From Spinacia oleracea (taxonomy: Eukaryota; Streptophyta; Magnoliopsida; Caryophyllales; Amaranthaceae), in assembly GCF_020520425.1 (NCBI RefSeq), contig NC_079492.1, forward strand, positions 104,877,157 through 104,941,156: a stretch of 64,000 bases of DNA. The letters are read 5' to 3'. The position numbers and the translations under genes are program-made. Below the pieces are notes generated by a model. It saw only the letters and a program-made list of their open reading frames with translations, searched no databases and was not told the DNA's origin. Positions 21,940-33,545 of this stretch are shown piece by piece. Within the stretch, counting starts at the first letter, position 1. The number at the start of each line of letters is the position of its first letter.

Positions 21940-23315
21940 TGTTAGGTTATGATACATATGACAATTCATAAATCATGCGGAAAAACCATAAAGCCAGGAA
22001 AGCATATTATTTACACATAATCATTTAGCATAGTTTAGATGCATACTCTTTGTTGCGTGCCTTCCCTAGCTGCGCCCGAACCGAACAAGAACAAGTCTTT
22101 AGGACTCCAAGTGTCGTCCCTCCGTAGATAGTCCACAGCACGTCCGGATCCGCCTTAAGCTTGACCAACTAGGATCGCCCTTAAGGTACTTAGAATTTTC
22201 GGCACTTATTAGGCAATTGTATGACTGAATTTTTGCTCTCAAAAATCACTTTGAATACTTGAATACTCGATATAAATTGTGAGCATTGATCACCTATTTA
22301 TAGGACATGGGTATCGGATATTAGAATCCTACTAGAAAACGATTTAGTGAATCTGAATTAATCTAAAATTCAATCACTTAATTTATCTAGTAGACTTAGG
22401 AAATTAATCTTATATGAATCCTAACCGATCAAGGTTTCGTACGCAAGCACAAACACACACGCAGGCGCAGCAGCCCACGAGGGGCGCCGTGCGCGCGCGC
22501 GCGCTGAGCCCAGGCCCAGCAAGTGCTCGCAGCCCACGAGGGGCGCGCACCTGCTGGCCTTGCTCTCGCGTTTGGGCTTTGCTTGCTGTGGTCGCGCGCG
22601 GGCTTTGCTAGGCGTTGGGCCTAGCTTCGTGCTAGGCCTTGCGTCTAGCAAGCTCGTCCGATGTTTATTCGTACGATGCGCTTCCGATTAAATTCCCGGT
22701 TCCGGAATTCATTTCCGATACGAACAATATTTAATATTTCCGATTCCGGAATCAATTTCCGTTTCGAACAAATATTTAATATTTCCACTTCCGGAATTAT
22801 TTTCCGATTCCAATAATATTTCCGATTCTGACAATATTTCCGTTTCCGGCAATATTTCCGATTCCGGCAATATTTCCATTTCCGATAATATTTTCCGATA
22901 CGTACCATGTTTCCGTTTCCGGCAACATATACGACTTGGATAATATTTATATTTCCGATACGATCCATATTTCCGTTTCCGGCAATATCATCGTTTCTGG
23001 AGTATTCATTTCTTGCCTGTGACGATCTCAGCTCCCACTGAAACCAAGATCCGTCGATTCCGAATATCCATAGATGGAGTATTTAATGCCATTAAATACT
23101 TGATCCGTTTACGTACTATTTGTGTGACCCTACGGGTTCAGTCAAGAGTAAGTTGTGGATTAATATCATTAATTCCACTTGAACTGAAGCGGCCTCTAGC
23201 TAGGCATTCAGCTCACTTGATCTCACTGAATTATTAACTTGTTAATTAATACTGAACCGCACTTATTAGACTTAACATAGAATGCATACTTGGACCAAGG
23301 GCATTATTTCCTTCA
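21940..23315 (-). repeat. 5' LTR of copia-1, 1376 bp
   Basis: TG...CA ends. It contains a GC-rich block (22455-22650), then a purine/pyrimidine array of about 20-bp units of the type ATTTCCGATTCCGGCAATAT (22680-23000). The LTR sense start, at the right end, is TGAAGGAAATAATGCCCTTG. Confidence 0.9.
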
Positions 23316-23325
23316 AAACTACCCA

Positions 23326-23382
23326 GGTACAGCCAAGTTGGCTGTACCCCCTACCATTGTTAGGCGCGTGAATCCCACGCGC
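23326..23382. repeat. Inner left palindromes of the MULE
   Basis: GGTACAGCCA-AGT-TGGCTGTACC (23326-23348) has perfect 10-bp arms and matches the palindromes at the right end. A further hairpin GCGCGTG/CACGCGC (23364-23382) follows. Before copia-1 inserted, these lay about 67 bp from the outermost left palindrome. Confidence 0.8.
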
Positions 23383-23410
23383 GGGTAGTTAATTTTGAAA
23401 AAAAAAATGG

Positions 23411-23453
23411 CACGTGAGGGTAATAATTTCACGCAGGAATGGCCTATAAATAC
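23411..23453 (+). promoter_or_regulatory. G-box and TATA box before the protease gene
   Basis: CACGTG at 23411-23416 and TATAAATAC at 23445-23453 lie inside the left end of the MULE. They would start transcription near 23480, about 220 bp before the first coding ATG, so the element brings its own promoter. Confidence 0.55.
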
Positions 23454-24491
23454 AAAAAAAAAAATCATTTCGAAAACCGTTCACATTCTCAGCACGCAAA
23501 AAAATTTCTCTCTCCTCCGCCCACTCATCTACGTTGATTGCTTTCTCTCTCCTAAAACCGCCATTAAACTTCCTGCAACCACCTCAATTTACTTTCTCTC
23601 TCTTCAAACCGCTACTAATCTTCATTATTTAAGCTGAATTTGCAGAAAATATCAAGAGAAGAAATCTGTGCCTTCTTTTTGGTGAAAGAAAAGGAGAAAA
23701 ATGGATGTTCGAGATGAAATTGACATGAACAAGCTACAAAATCCAACGAAAAGCAAAAAGTAAGTAATTAGAAATGATTCTGATATTTCGATTTTATTTT
23801 CGAACTAAATATGAAATCTAATTTTGTTTATTTTCGTTCTATTTCAGAAAAACGAAGATGCCGAAAGAAAAAAAAGAAACGTATGTAATTTAATTTCAGA
23901 TTTCGTACATCAACTGTTTAAATAGTTAAATATCTGTTTAATTTAGTTATTTTCAGTATCTTTCAATATAATAATCAAATAATTTCATTATAATGGTCAA
24001 TTTTTTTGGTTTATGATGTTAGCAAACCCTAACTTCTGATTTTTTTGCTATAGTACTGCAAGATCTAGTGAAGAGCCAAAAATCGGCACTGAAAAGCAAT
24101 CAGATATGACAAAGTAAGTTATTTTAAGTTTTTGTAGATAAAATTGATTTTAATTTACATATGTTCAATCAATTTTATGTTAATGTTCAATCAATTTTAT
24201 GTAATGTTCATTTTCGTTGCGAAGTGTTTTACCAAACCCTAACTATTGGTTTTTTGGTCACATGCATGACGGAGTATGTTATTTTAAGTTTTCTTAGATA
24301 AAATTCATTTTAATTTACATATGTTCAATCAATTTTATGTTAATGATCAATCAATTTTATGTTAATGTTCATTTTCGTTGCGAAGGGATTTTACCAAACC
24401 CTAACTATTGGTTTTTTGGTCACAGAACTGGACAATACCAAATTGAGAATGAAATTGAAACTGAAACTGAAAAGCAAATAGACAAAGTCCA

Positions 24492-25552
24492 GTAAGTAAT
24501 TTTTATGTTTTTGAATATCAATTTCTATTTAAATTACGAATGTGCCGTTCATATTCATAGAGATTTAAGAATAATCTTATTGATGATTAAAATTTGGATA
24601 GGGAATGTCAATTATTTCAAATATTATTATAATAATGTAAATGTGATGAACTTTTGTTGAGTTTTTCTATCCTTATGTTAGATGTTCAATTTATGTGTAA
24701 ATGTTCATATTGTTTAAGCTAAATATTCATTTTGGTCTACTGAGTTTTGTTCATTCCTCTGTAAAATAAATTAACTCGAGAACTCATGATAACTATCTTA
24801 GGCAAAATGTTCAATTGATTATAGCAGAATATTCAATATCTTTTTGAAAAATGTTCATATATTCCAAACTGGATATCCTTTTTGGTCTACTGAGTTTTCT
24901 CTAGGAATACTGAACTATTTCGAATGTTATATATATAATTAAAATGATTTGAACATTTGTTCATTCCTATGTCCAAAAAACTAAGTCCAGAACTCTTGAT
25001 AACTGTCTGTCTGCAAAATGTTTAAAATACTTTGATAAAATATTCATTTTTCTTTTTATAAAATGTTCAATATATTTTTATAAAATATTCATTTTCTTTT
25101 TTCAAAAATGTTCAATTTTTTTCTGGAATATATTTTGTTACTGAGTTTTGTTTTTGAATATACTATGAATTATTTCTAGAATTATATTCATAATGGAAAT
25201 GTTCTTTGTACTAATATTCAATTTTTCTATCGTAAAATTTTAAAACTACACTCATTTTGGTAAAATATTCAATTCATTTTGGTAAAATGTTCAATTCCTT
25301 TTTATAAAATGTTCGTTTACTCTGATATACTAAGTTTGGTTTAGAAAATGTTCAATTATTTCAACTGCTATATTCATAATTTAAATGTTTGAACTTTTGT
25401 TCATTTCTTCAGTCCTTTTTAATATTAAAACTCATGATAACTGTTTTTATGTTAAATGATCATTTTGTTTTCATAAAATATTCATTTCTTCAAACTGTAT
25501 TTTGCTCTGGACACTCATTAGTTATACATTTATAAAATCTAGAGAACAACCA
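24492..25552 (+). other. Long protease intron rich in TGTTCA words
   Basis: AT-rich intron with many repeats of AATGTTCAAT, TGTTCATT and AAAATATTCATTTT on the + strand. No coding sequence. The same vocabulary fills the other non-coding parts of the MULE. Confidence 0.6.
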
Positions 25553-27295
25553 CAAAGGTTAATACTCAAATTTAAGCGAAGACCAACTAAATCCCAGCCA
25601 TAGGTTCAGAAAGTATTAAGGTATAAGATAATATCAATTTTGTTTTAAATTTGAATAATTTTTAATATTATATAATATAATGTGTCCATTAACATCATAT
25701 TAATAAAAAATACAGTGAAGGAGATGGGAAGGCATCTACAACTTCTGAGACAGAAGTTCAAAAATCATTGAGGTATAATATAATGTCTATTTTTAGCTTT
25801 TTGAATGATTTTTTTTATTAATTTTATATAAAATGATTTGTACGTTTACACCTTACTATTCAAATTACAGAGAAGAAGAAGACAAATCTTCATCAAAATC
25901 CCAGCCTGAAGTTACTGAGAATTCTTCATCAAAATCCCAGTCTGAAGTTCAAAAAACATCAAGGTAAAAAATAATATGAATTTTCAATTTAGTTGAATCG
26001 TTCTTAATTTTATATAAAATAGCATGTATATTAACAATATCTTATTCAAAAAGCAGTGAAGTAGATCAAGAAGATCCTTCAAAATCTATGGTACAAAAAA
26101 AGATTGCTACAAAAAATAGGTACAATTTTACTTTTTTTTAACAATTCATTTTCTTCTGCATATTTGTTCATAATTGTTTCATTGTTTGTCCATTCATTTG
26201 GAATTGTTTGTTCTTTATTTTTTATGGGTTATTCTTTATTATTGAACAACTCTTTCTTTCTTGTTTATTTGTAAGTTTATATTTAAATGATATTGTTCAT
26301 ACGTTTTCATATATATGATCACACTTTTTTTGGTTTAATTTATAGAATTTTTTTGTACTTTGTTTATCATATCAGGGGCAACATGTTAGTGAAACAACTT
26401 TTAGCAAAGAGCATAAAGCAGAACAACAAAAAAAAGGCTGCGGCAATGGTAGCTGCAGCTGCTGCAAAAGCCAGCAAAGAAGCTGAGGAAAGGATAGCTA
26501 CACCTGCTGTAGCTGCACAAATAGGAGCTGAGAAAAGGGCACCTGCTGCTGATGCAGAAGCCAAAAGAGTCGCCGAGGAAAAGGCATCTCCAGCTGAGAA
26601 AGAAGCCAAAAGACTGGCTGAGGAGAAGGCATCTGCAGCTGATGCAGATGCCAAAAGAGTGGCTGAGGAAAAGGCATCTGCAGCTGACGCAGAAGCCCGA
26701 AGATTGGCTGAGGAAAAGGCATCTACAGCTGATGCCGAAAGAGAAGCTGGGAAGAAAGAAGCTGAAAACAAGAGGATGGAGGCTAATAAGAAAAAGGAAG
26801 AAGAAGATAAAGCTGAAGCAAAGAAGAAGGATATTGAGGAAAGAAAGAAAGAATATGAAGATAAAATGAGTCAGGTTATTGCTAAAAACAACAAAGAGTT
26901 GATAGAGGAAGCGGAAAGGAAAGAAGCTGAGAGAAAGGAAAGAGAAGCTGAGAGAAAGAAAAAAGAAGATGATGATGCCACAAAAGCAATTGCCAAGGTG
27001 GTTGAAAATGTAAATGCTTCAGAGAGTGCAGATCCAACCAATGGTGGTAATGGAACAAGAAAATGAAGGAAGACAACCGCTAACAAGAAGAAAGCCATTC
27101 AAAGTATATATATTGATGAAGCACTACAAAAGAAGTTGCACAACATATCAGATTCATACAATCCGAGAAGAAGTACAAGATCAATGGTGAAAGTGCAAGA
27201 AAATGTTTGTGCTGAAATAGTAACCAGAGAAGAATTTGATGGAAAAGGTAAATATTTACATTGTTCAATCTTATTTCAATAAATGATCAAATATA

Positions 27296-28689
27296 TTTTA
27301 GGTTATGATTCATATGACAAAACATAAATCATGCGAAAAAACCATAAAGCCAGGAAAGCATATTATTTACACATAATCATTTAGCATAGTTTAGATGCAT
27401 ACACTTTGTTGCGTGCCTTCCCTAGCTGCGCCCGAACCAAACAAGAACAAGTCTTTAGGACTCCAAGTGTCGTCCCTCCGTAGATAGTCCACAGCACGTC
27501 CGGATCCGCCTTAAGCTTGACCAACTAGGATCGCCCTTAAGGTACTTAGAATTTTCGGCTAGTATAGGCAATTGAATGACTGAATTTTTGCTCTCAAAAA
27601 TCACTTTGAATACTTGAATACTCTATGCAAAATAATGACCCTAGGCATTTATTTATAGAGGTATGGAAAGGGAATTGTAATCCTATTAGGATACGAATTA
27701 CTTAAACTAGAATCCTAATAGAATTCTTATTTAATTAATTCATCCTTTTAGGTTTAGGAATTTAATCATTAGTGGAAACCTGATAGCTTTAGGATTCGTA
27801 TAGCACACCAACACACACGCACGCACAGCAGCCCACGAGGGGCGCCACGCGCTCGCGCAGCCCGCGAGCTCGCAGCCCATTGCTGCGAGGCCCACACGCT
27901 GCCGCAGCGTTGGCGCGCGCTGGGCCTGCCTTGCGGTGGGCCTGGCGCAGCCTTGGCTGGTGCGTTGTGGCGCGCTGGCTTGCTGGGCGATGGCCCGGCT
28001 TCGTGCTGGGCCTTCGTCTGGCAGGCCTCGTCCGATGCTAATTCGTACGATACGCTTCCGATTAATTTCCCGATTCCGGAATTCATTTCCGATACGAACA
28101 ATATTTAATATTTCCGATTCCGGGATTAATTTCCGTTTCGAACAAATATTTAATATTTCCGTTTCCGGAATTATTTTCCGATTCCGGCAATATTTCCGAT
28201 TCTGATAATATTTCCGTTTCCGGCAATATTTTCGATTCCGGCAATATTTCCATTTCCGATAATATTTTCCGATACGTACCATGTTTCCGTTTCCGGCAAC
28301 ATCTACGACTTGGATAATATTTATATTTCCGATACGATCCATATTTCCGTTTCCGACAATATCATCGTTTCCGGAGCATTCATTTCTTGCCTGTGACGAT
28401 CTCAGCTCCCACTGAAACCAAGATCCGTCGATTCCGAATATCCATAGATGGAGTATTTAATGCCATTAAATACTTGATCCGTTTACGTACTATTTGTGTG
28501 ACCCTACGGGTTCAGTCAAGAGTAAGCTGTGGATTAATATCATTAATTCCACTTGAACTGAAGCGGCCTCTAGCTAGGCATTCAGCTCACTTGATCTCAC
28601 TGAATTATTAACTTAGTAATTAATACTGAACCGCACTTATTAGACTTAACATAGAATGCATACTTGGACCAAGGGCATTATTTCCTTCA
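27296..28689 (-). repeat. 3' LTR of copia-2, 1394 bp
   Basis: Contains the GC-rich block (27800-28035) and the full TTCCGATTCCGG array (28060-28370). It ends with TTCCTTCA on the + strand, next to the polypurine tract. Confidence 0.88.
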
Positions 28690-29455
28690 GTCTCCCACTT
28701 GTCCTTAGGGACAAGTGTGCATTTCCTAATTCCTTTGTCGCTCGATGCTTGCTCTTGAACATAAGGTAAGAGTTGTCATCCTTATTATGTCCAGAGGTGT
28801 TCCTCGGTTTCATAGTTCAACTGATCAAATAAACAGATAATCATAGCCTATGATTCATCCGAGCACGGCCATGCATTTCACAGTTTCTAGCTCTCCGAGT
28901 GGCCTTGTACAACTTTTAAGCATCTCATCCCGATTTATGGGAAGACAATCCCAATCTTGCGATCTTGAGATTAGACTTCGTTTGATAGGTGATTACCTGA
29001 GCGTTGCCTTTATAGCCTCCTTTTACGGTGCGACGGTTGGTCAACGTCAAAACAACCAGTTCTCAAACAAGTAATCTCAAATCACTCAGGTATTGAGGAT
29101 TTAGTGTCTAATAATTTTAATGAAATTTACTTATGACAGATTTTCATCTCTTACAGTAAAGTTTCATAGGTCTTGTCCGATACTAGTCTTCCCAAAGTAA
29201 GTATCTATGCAAATGATTATGACATTGCCATGTCCACATAGTTCAAGAAACAGAACTACTAGTCATCTTGCATTCTAATCGTCTAACGTTTTCTATGCGT
29301 CCAATTTTATAGAAAACTCCGACAAGGGACCATTTTCAACCTTTGACATTCAAGTTCACTTGATAGACATTTCTTAGTCACAGGACTGGTCCTGACAGTC
29401 TATCTTGAATATATCGTCAAATTGAAGGGACTCATCATTTAATACTAAACCAAGA
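28690..29455 (-). other. Polypurine tract and 3' untranslated region of copia-2
   Basis: Almost identical to 14285-15050 of copia-1, starting with the tract read as GGACAAGTGGGAGAC on the - strand (28690-28704). Similarity stops abruptly near 29455, where the pol remnant begins. Confidence 0.75.
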
Positions 29456-32400
29456 TTAAATGGAATATGAAAAATACATTTCATATATGATAAATGTTCA
29501 ACCCCAACGTTTTACAACCATGGGCCTCTAACCCATCTTTAAAAGAAAATTTCATGGAATTCAAAGCTATGCTTGATTTCCAGTGCTACAATGTGAGTGT
29601 TGCTTCTCACTTGTTGCATAGGTTTAGTTATCATGCTTTGCCAATCTTAACATCCTTTTCATCGAATGTTCTTCGAGATATGATGATAAGAACTTTTGAG
29701 TATGTTTATTTTGTGATCTAGTCTTTCTTGCTACATTAGTGGTTCTACGCATTTTGCAATGAAGAACCATTAAGTCAACAGACATGTGATCTTCCCAAGT
29801 TCAATGAAGAACTCATATAAACAACTCTATTTTATTGCTTCTTAGGCAATAATTACTTTTACTTCAATTGTATAGGTTGCTAGTGATGCTTTGTTTGGAT
29901 TTGCTTATCCAAGCAGTTCAAAGATATGTGGAATACTTTCCAGCTGTATCTTAGAACATAGAAATTAATATTTCAATATCCTACGCAACAACTCATGGTC
30001 TCCAATCCATGTTGCCATTTCAAAACACGATGCTCTATAGCTCGTCCTTATCAATGGTTAACTCCAAAGGGATCTTGCTTGATCCTTTGCCAGTGTTTAT
30101 GCGTGTAGCATCAAAGTTTAGCATATCTTTATTTCCTTGAGTCAAGAACTAATCTTATGTACCTTTTCAAGTACCATAAGTTTTTCTTGATCTCAATCTA
30201 GTTGATCTTTACTTAGATCAATAGAGATTGGTGTATGTTCGTCATGCACAAAGTCACACGATACGTTTTTGGCGATCCTCATATTATATCATACATGATA
30301 AATTCTTTTGCAGAATAATTCCCAATTGAATTGTATTCATGTAACTTTAGCTCATTCAATTTCAGTAGATACTGAATCCAGCTAAATTCTTTGACATATA
30401 ATATAGGTTAAGAATCTCACTTAGATCCTTTGATGTTTTAACTTAGTAAATGCTTATACATAGTTCAAACATTCTTTTACTTCAATTTATTCACATGGGT
30501 CGAATATCTCCAATGGAGTATTTCGTGTTTGATTTAGTAAATGCCATTACTTAATCCAAAACAATATTATAAGATCTTTGTAAATAGATCTTAGTACCCA
30601 GTATGTACTAAGTTTCGCCTTGGTCCATCATTGATGAATAATCTCAAATCTAAGTATTTAGCATTTGAATGTTATTTCACAATAGAGAGATATGTGTGTG
30701 ATACACATAGGACCAATTAAGTTTTATGTACTCCCACTAAACTTCTTATATATCTATAAGAATCATGTATATTTTATGAAACTAAAATGCTTATTATCTT
30801 CACTTAAAATACAGTTCCAATTCCCAATTGCTTGCTTAAATCTGTACTTAGATTTTATAAGCTAGCTTTCCTTTTCAAGCATTTATTTGGATCCACAAAT
30901 CCTATGACATACCATGTACATAGTTTATTCCAACATTTGATTGAGGAATACGTTTTGTCATCCAATTTCTATATGTACCAATATGCAATCATTGCTTGCT
31001 TTATAGACTTAAGCATTACGATTTTGCATGAGGTTTCAACACAATCCACATCGTGAATTTGCTTGTAACCTTTAGCAACTAATCTAGCTTTGTGTGTGAA
31101 CACAATTTCATGTTTGATGGTTTTTATCCTTAAAACAAACTTTGCAACCAATAGGTGTGAAACTATTCTTGCAAATCAACAAAATTTCAATTTTGTCATC
31201 AAAACATTGAGTATGTTTTATGGCCTCTAACCATTTAAAACATTTGAGTCTATATATGGCCTCTAACCATTTTAGGGAATCTGGGTTTCGTCATAGCTTT
31301 CTTACAAGTCACAAACTCATTAATCTACATGATAATAGTTTGACTGCAAGTTGTAGGTTTCTTCACTATCTAATAGAAGAATTGCATAGTTTCAGTGACC
31401 TGAACTCCATGTTTCTTCACTATCTAATAGAAGAATCTCATAGTTTCAGTGACTTGAACTCTATGCCTACAAGGGTATAGAACATCAAACAACAGAATAT
31501 CAATAGCCACTTAAAAGTCCTTTGAATATTCTGTTCTCCTTGAAGCACTTGTAAAGTCTTCTAAGAGATGTCTATTCTTTGAAGCCACTTCTAAAGTCCT
31601 TAAAGAATACGTGTTCGGATTTTCTAAAGAACTTCGAAAAGCCTCCGGAATGTCCGTTTATGTTTGTTGTTCGCCTCGAAGACTTTCGAGGTCTATTTTC
31701 TCCCACTTGTCATTTTGGAAACGAATCTCCAAAAGGACATTATTTCGAGCAAACAAACATTATGTTCTCAAAAAATTCGTGGTAGAAACAATACCCTTGT
31801 GTCTCATTTGAATAAATCACAATGAAACATATATCTATACTTGGGCCTTAGTTTGTCGAATGACTAACACTAAGCTCCCACTGAGTTTTGCAACTCTCTA
31901 GATATATTTTATGAAAAGTTATTCTGAAATTACTTTTCAATAGCTTTGACGAATTTGGTTTAGTTTGGTGGTAGTTGAGCATTTTGTTTTAGAAATTATA
32001 GGAAAAGTCTTTATGATTCATCATTAATCGAATCAAGTACTAATTGACTTCGATTATTCCAACTAAGATATGCCATATCTTATGGAGCTAGATTGTGAAA
32101 TTACAACACACAATCATTGATGATCATATTTGGTCTCAAGTAATCATCAACATGATCTAACCTAGATCTTTATGATTTTTTGCCAAGTGGATTTTATACT
32201 TCTGAATCTTTGAACTAGCCAAACAGATTCAACTTATATCACATTTGAGTAAATAAACCTATATTCACTCAAATCCATGTGAAATAATAAAGTCATAAAA
32301 TCTTTCTTTAGCTTTGAAGTCTATTGTCTAGGCGTTCTAACAATAGTTCATATCTTTTGTTACTTTCAACAAGTAAGACTAGTTGTCTTAAATTGATTTA

Positions 32401-33545
32401 GAAATCAATGAACTTTCAAAAGTCCATCAAAATAGAGCTTTTGAATGTTAACTTGTTGATATGGTCTAAGCAACAATGCCAAAGATTAGTGGAACTCAAA
32501 TCAAGGGGTTGATTTGAACCTAGTAAAGTTCTTTAAAGAGTTGTTTGTTTTAATCAAGCATATTGACTCAACCCGTAATTGACCATTTCATTCAAATAAA
32601 CAAACAAACATTGTTTTTGTTTTTCTTGAATGTGAGTCTTTCTGTGTTTGAAAATAGAAATTTAGGTATGTTGATTATGGAACAAAATAGCCATTAGGTT
32701 CCAGCCTTTGAAAGGACTTAAAACAAACTAGATGACCCTACAACTAATGTAGCATTGCCATGCTTCATTTCCCACTTGTAGGTCATTAGTGTAGCCTAGC
32801 TTCCATTGTTTGAGTTATTACCGAAGTAAGAACCTCAAGCGGTATATGATACCAAGGAAGTTTGATTGCTAGTTCACTTCTCTTTAAACATAAACTTATA
32901 GGTAGAAACGGAATCGTAAATTCCTTTCATTTGTTCCTCGTTTTCCTATTTCTTGTACCCTTTCTTATAGTCTTAAGAATTGAATTCTTTAGTGTTGACT
33001 TTTATACTTTGTTAGACATGTCCAATGTCACCCCAACAAGGTTCTTACCATTTAATTTATGTTGAATATTAAGTTTCAACTAGATGATCTTACCAGAAGC
33101 TTCTAAAGTTCTCTAAGCATCGATCTATTCGAATGTCTAGGGACTAGACTCATTCGAGAATTAAATGGACAAAGATATTAGGTTGTTAACCATTGGTAAA
33201 GCTGAGCGTATTAAACTCAATGCTTTATGATCTCAAAACTACAGTGTATTTTGAATTCACAAGCACCAATTGGTTTGCCATTCGACTTTGATGTTCGAAA
33301 ACAACCATAAAAGTCGCTATAAGAAACGTACATTTTAAATCGCTCATTTTATCTCATTTCCGTGAATTGTTCTTGAATTCACTACCAATCGAGGAAATTT
33401 ACTGTTACCTTTCTAAAAGGATTTATTGCAGTGCAAGATATTTAATTATAAACAATAATTAAAACATACATTGAAGCATGCAAAGTCTAAACATTTATCA
33501 TGAATAATAACTTGAAAATGAAAGCAATCATGCAATTTAAACAAG
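29456..33545 (-). pseudogene. Heavily decayed gag-pol of copia-2
   Basis: Collinear with copia-1 gag-pol but highly diverged. The best pieces are an RT fragment at 30969-31151 reading HKARLVAKGYKQIHDVDC, the integrase/RT linker near 31650-31800, a protease-region match near 32740-32900, and a pol C-terminal match near 29560-29610. Stops and indels occur throughout, so no protein of useful length can be made. The decay is far greater than that of the LTRs. Confidence 0.75.

Larger units (their letters stand above)
13239..23315 (-). mobile_element. Copia-1: nearly complete Ty1/copia retrotransposon, 10.1 kb
   Basis: Two LTRs (13239-14284 and 21940-23315) are flanked by the 5-bp target duplication AAACT (13234-13238 and 23316-23320). 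Transcription runs on the - strand. The tRNA-Met type primer binding site lies inside the right LTR (21923-21938), and the polypurine tract inside the left LTR (14285-14299). Gag-pol order is gag, protease, integrase, RT, RNase H, which defines copia. The LTRs differ at only about eight positions outside one large deletion, so the insertion is recent. It sits between the palindromes of the MULE left end. Confidence 0.92.

Noticed and set aside
22645..22968. ORF with repeating NRKYCRKRKY-type protein on the - strand (also 27740-28342 and 36612-37187)
   Set aside because: It is a translation of the LTR TTCCGATTCCGG minisatellite and is not conserved as a protein.
22680..23000. Regularly spaced short repeats resembling a CRISPR array
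   Set aside because: The units run on without unique spacers, lie in a plant LTR, and recur in every LTR of the family.
26367..26771. Alanine/serine-rich ORF on the - strand
   Set aside because: It is the antisense shadow of the Ala/Glu/Lys coiled-coil exon of the protease gene.
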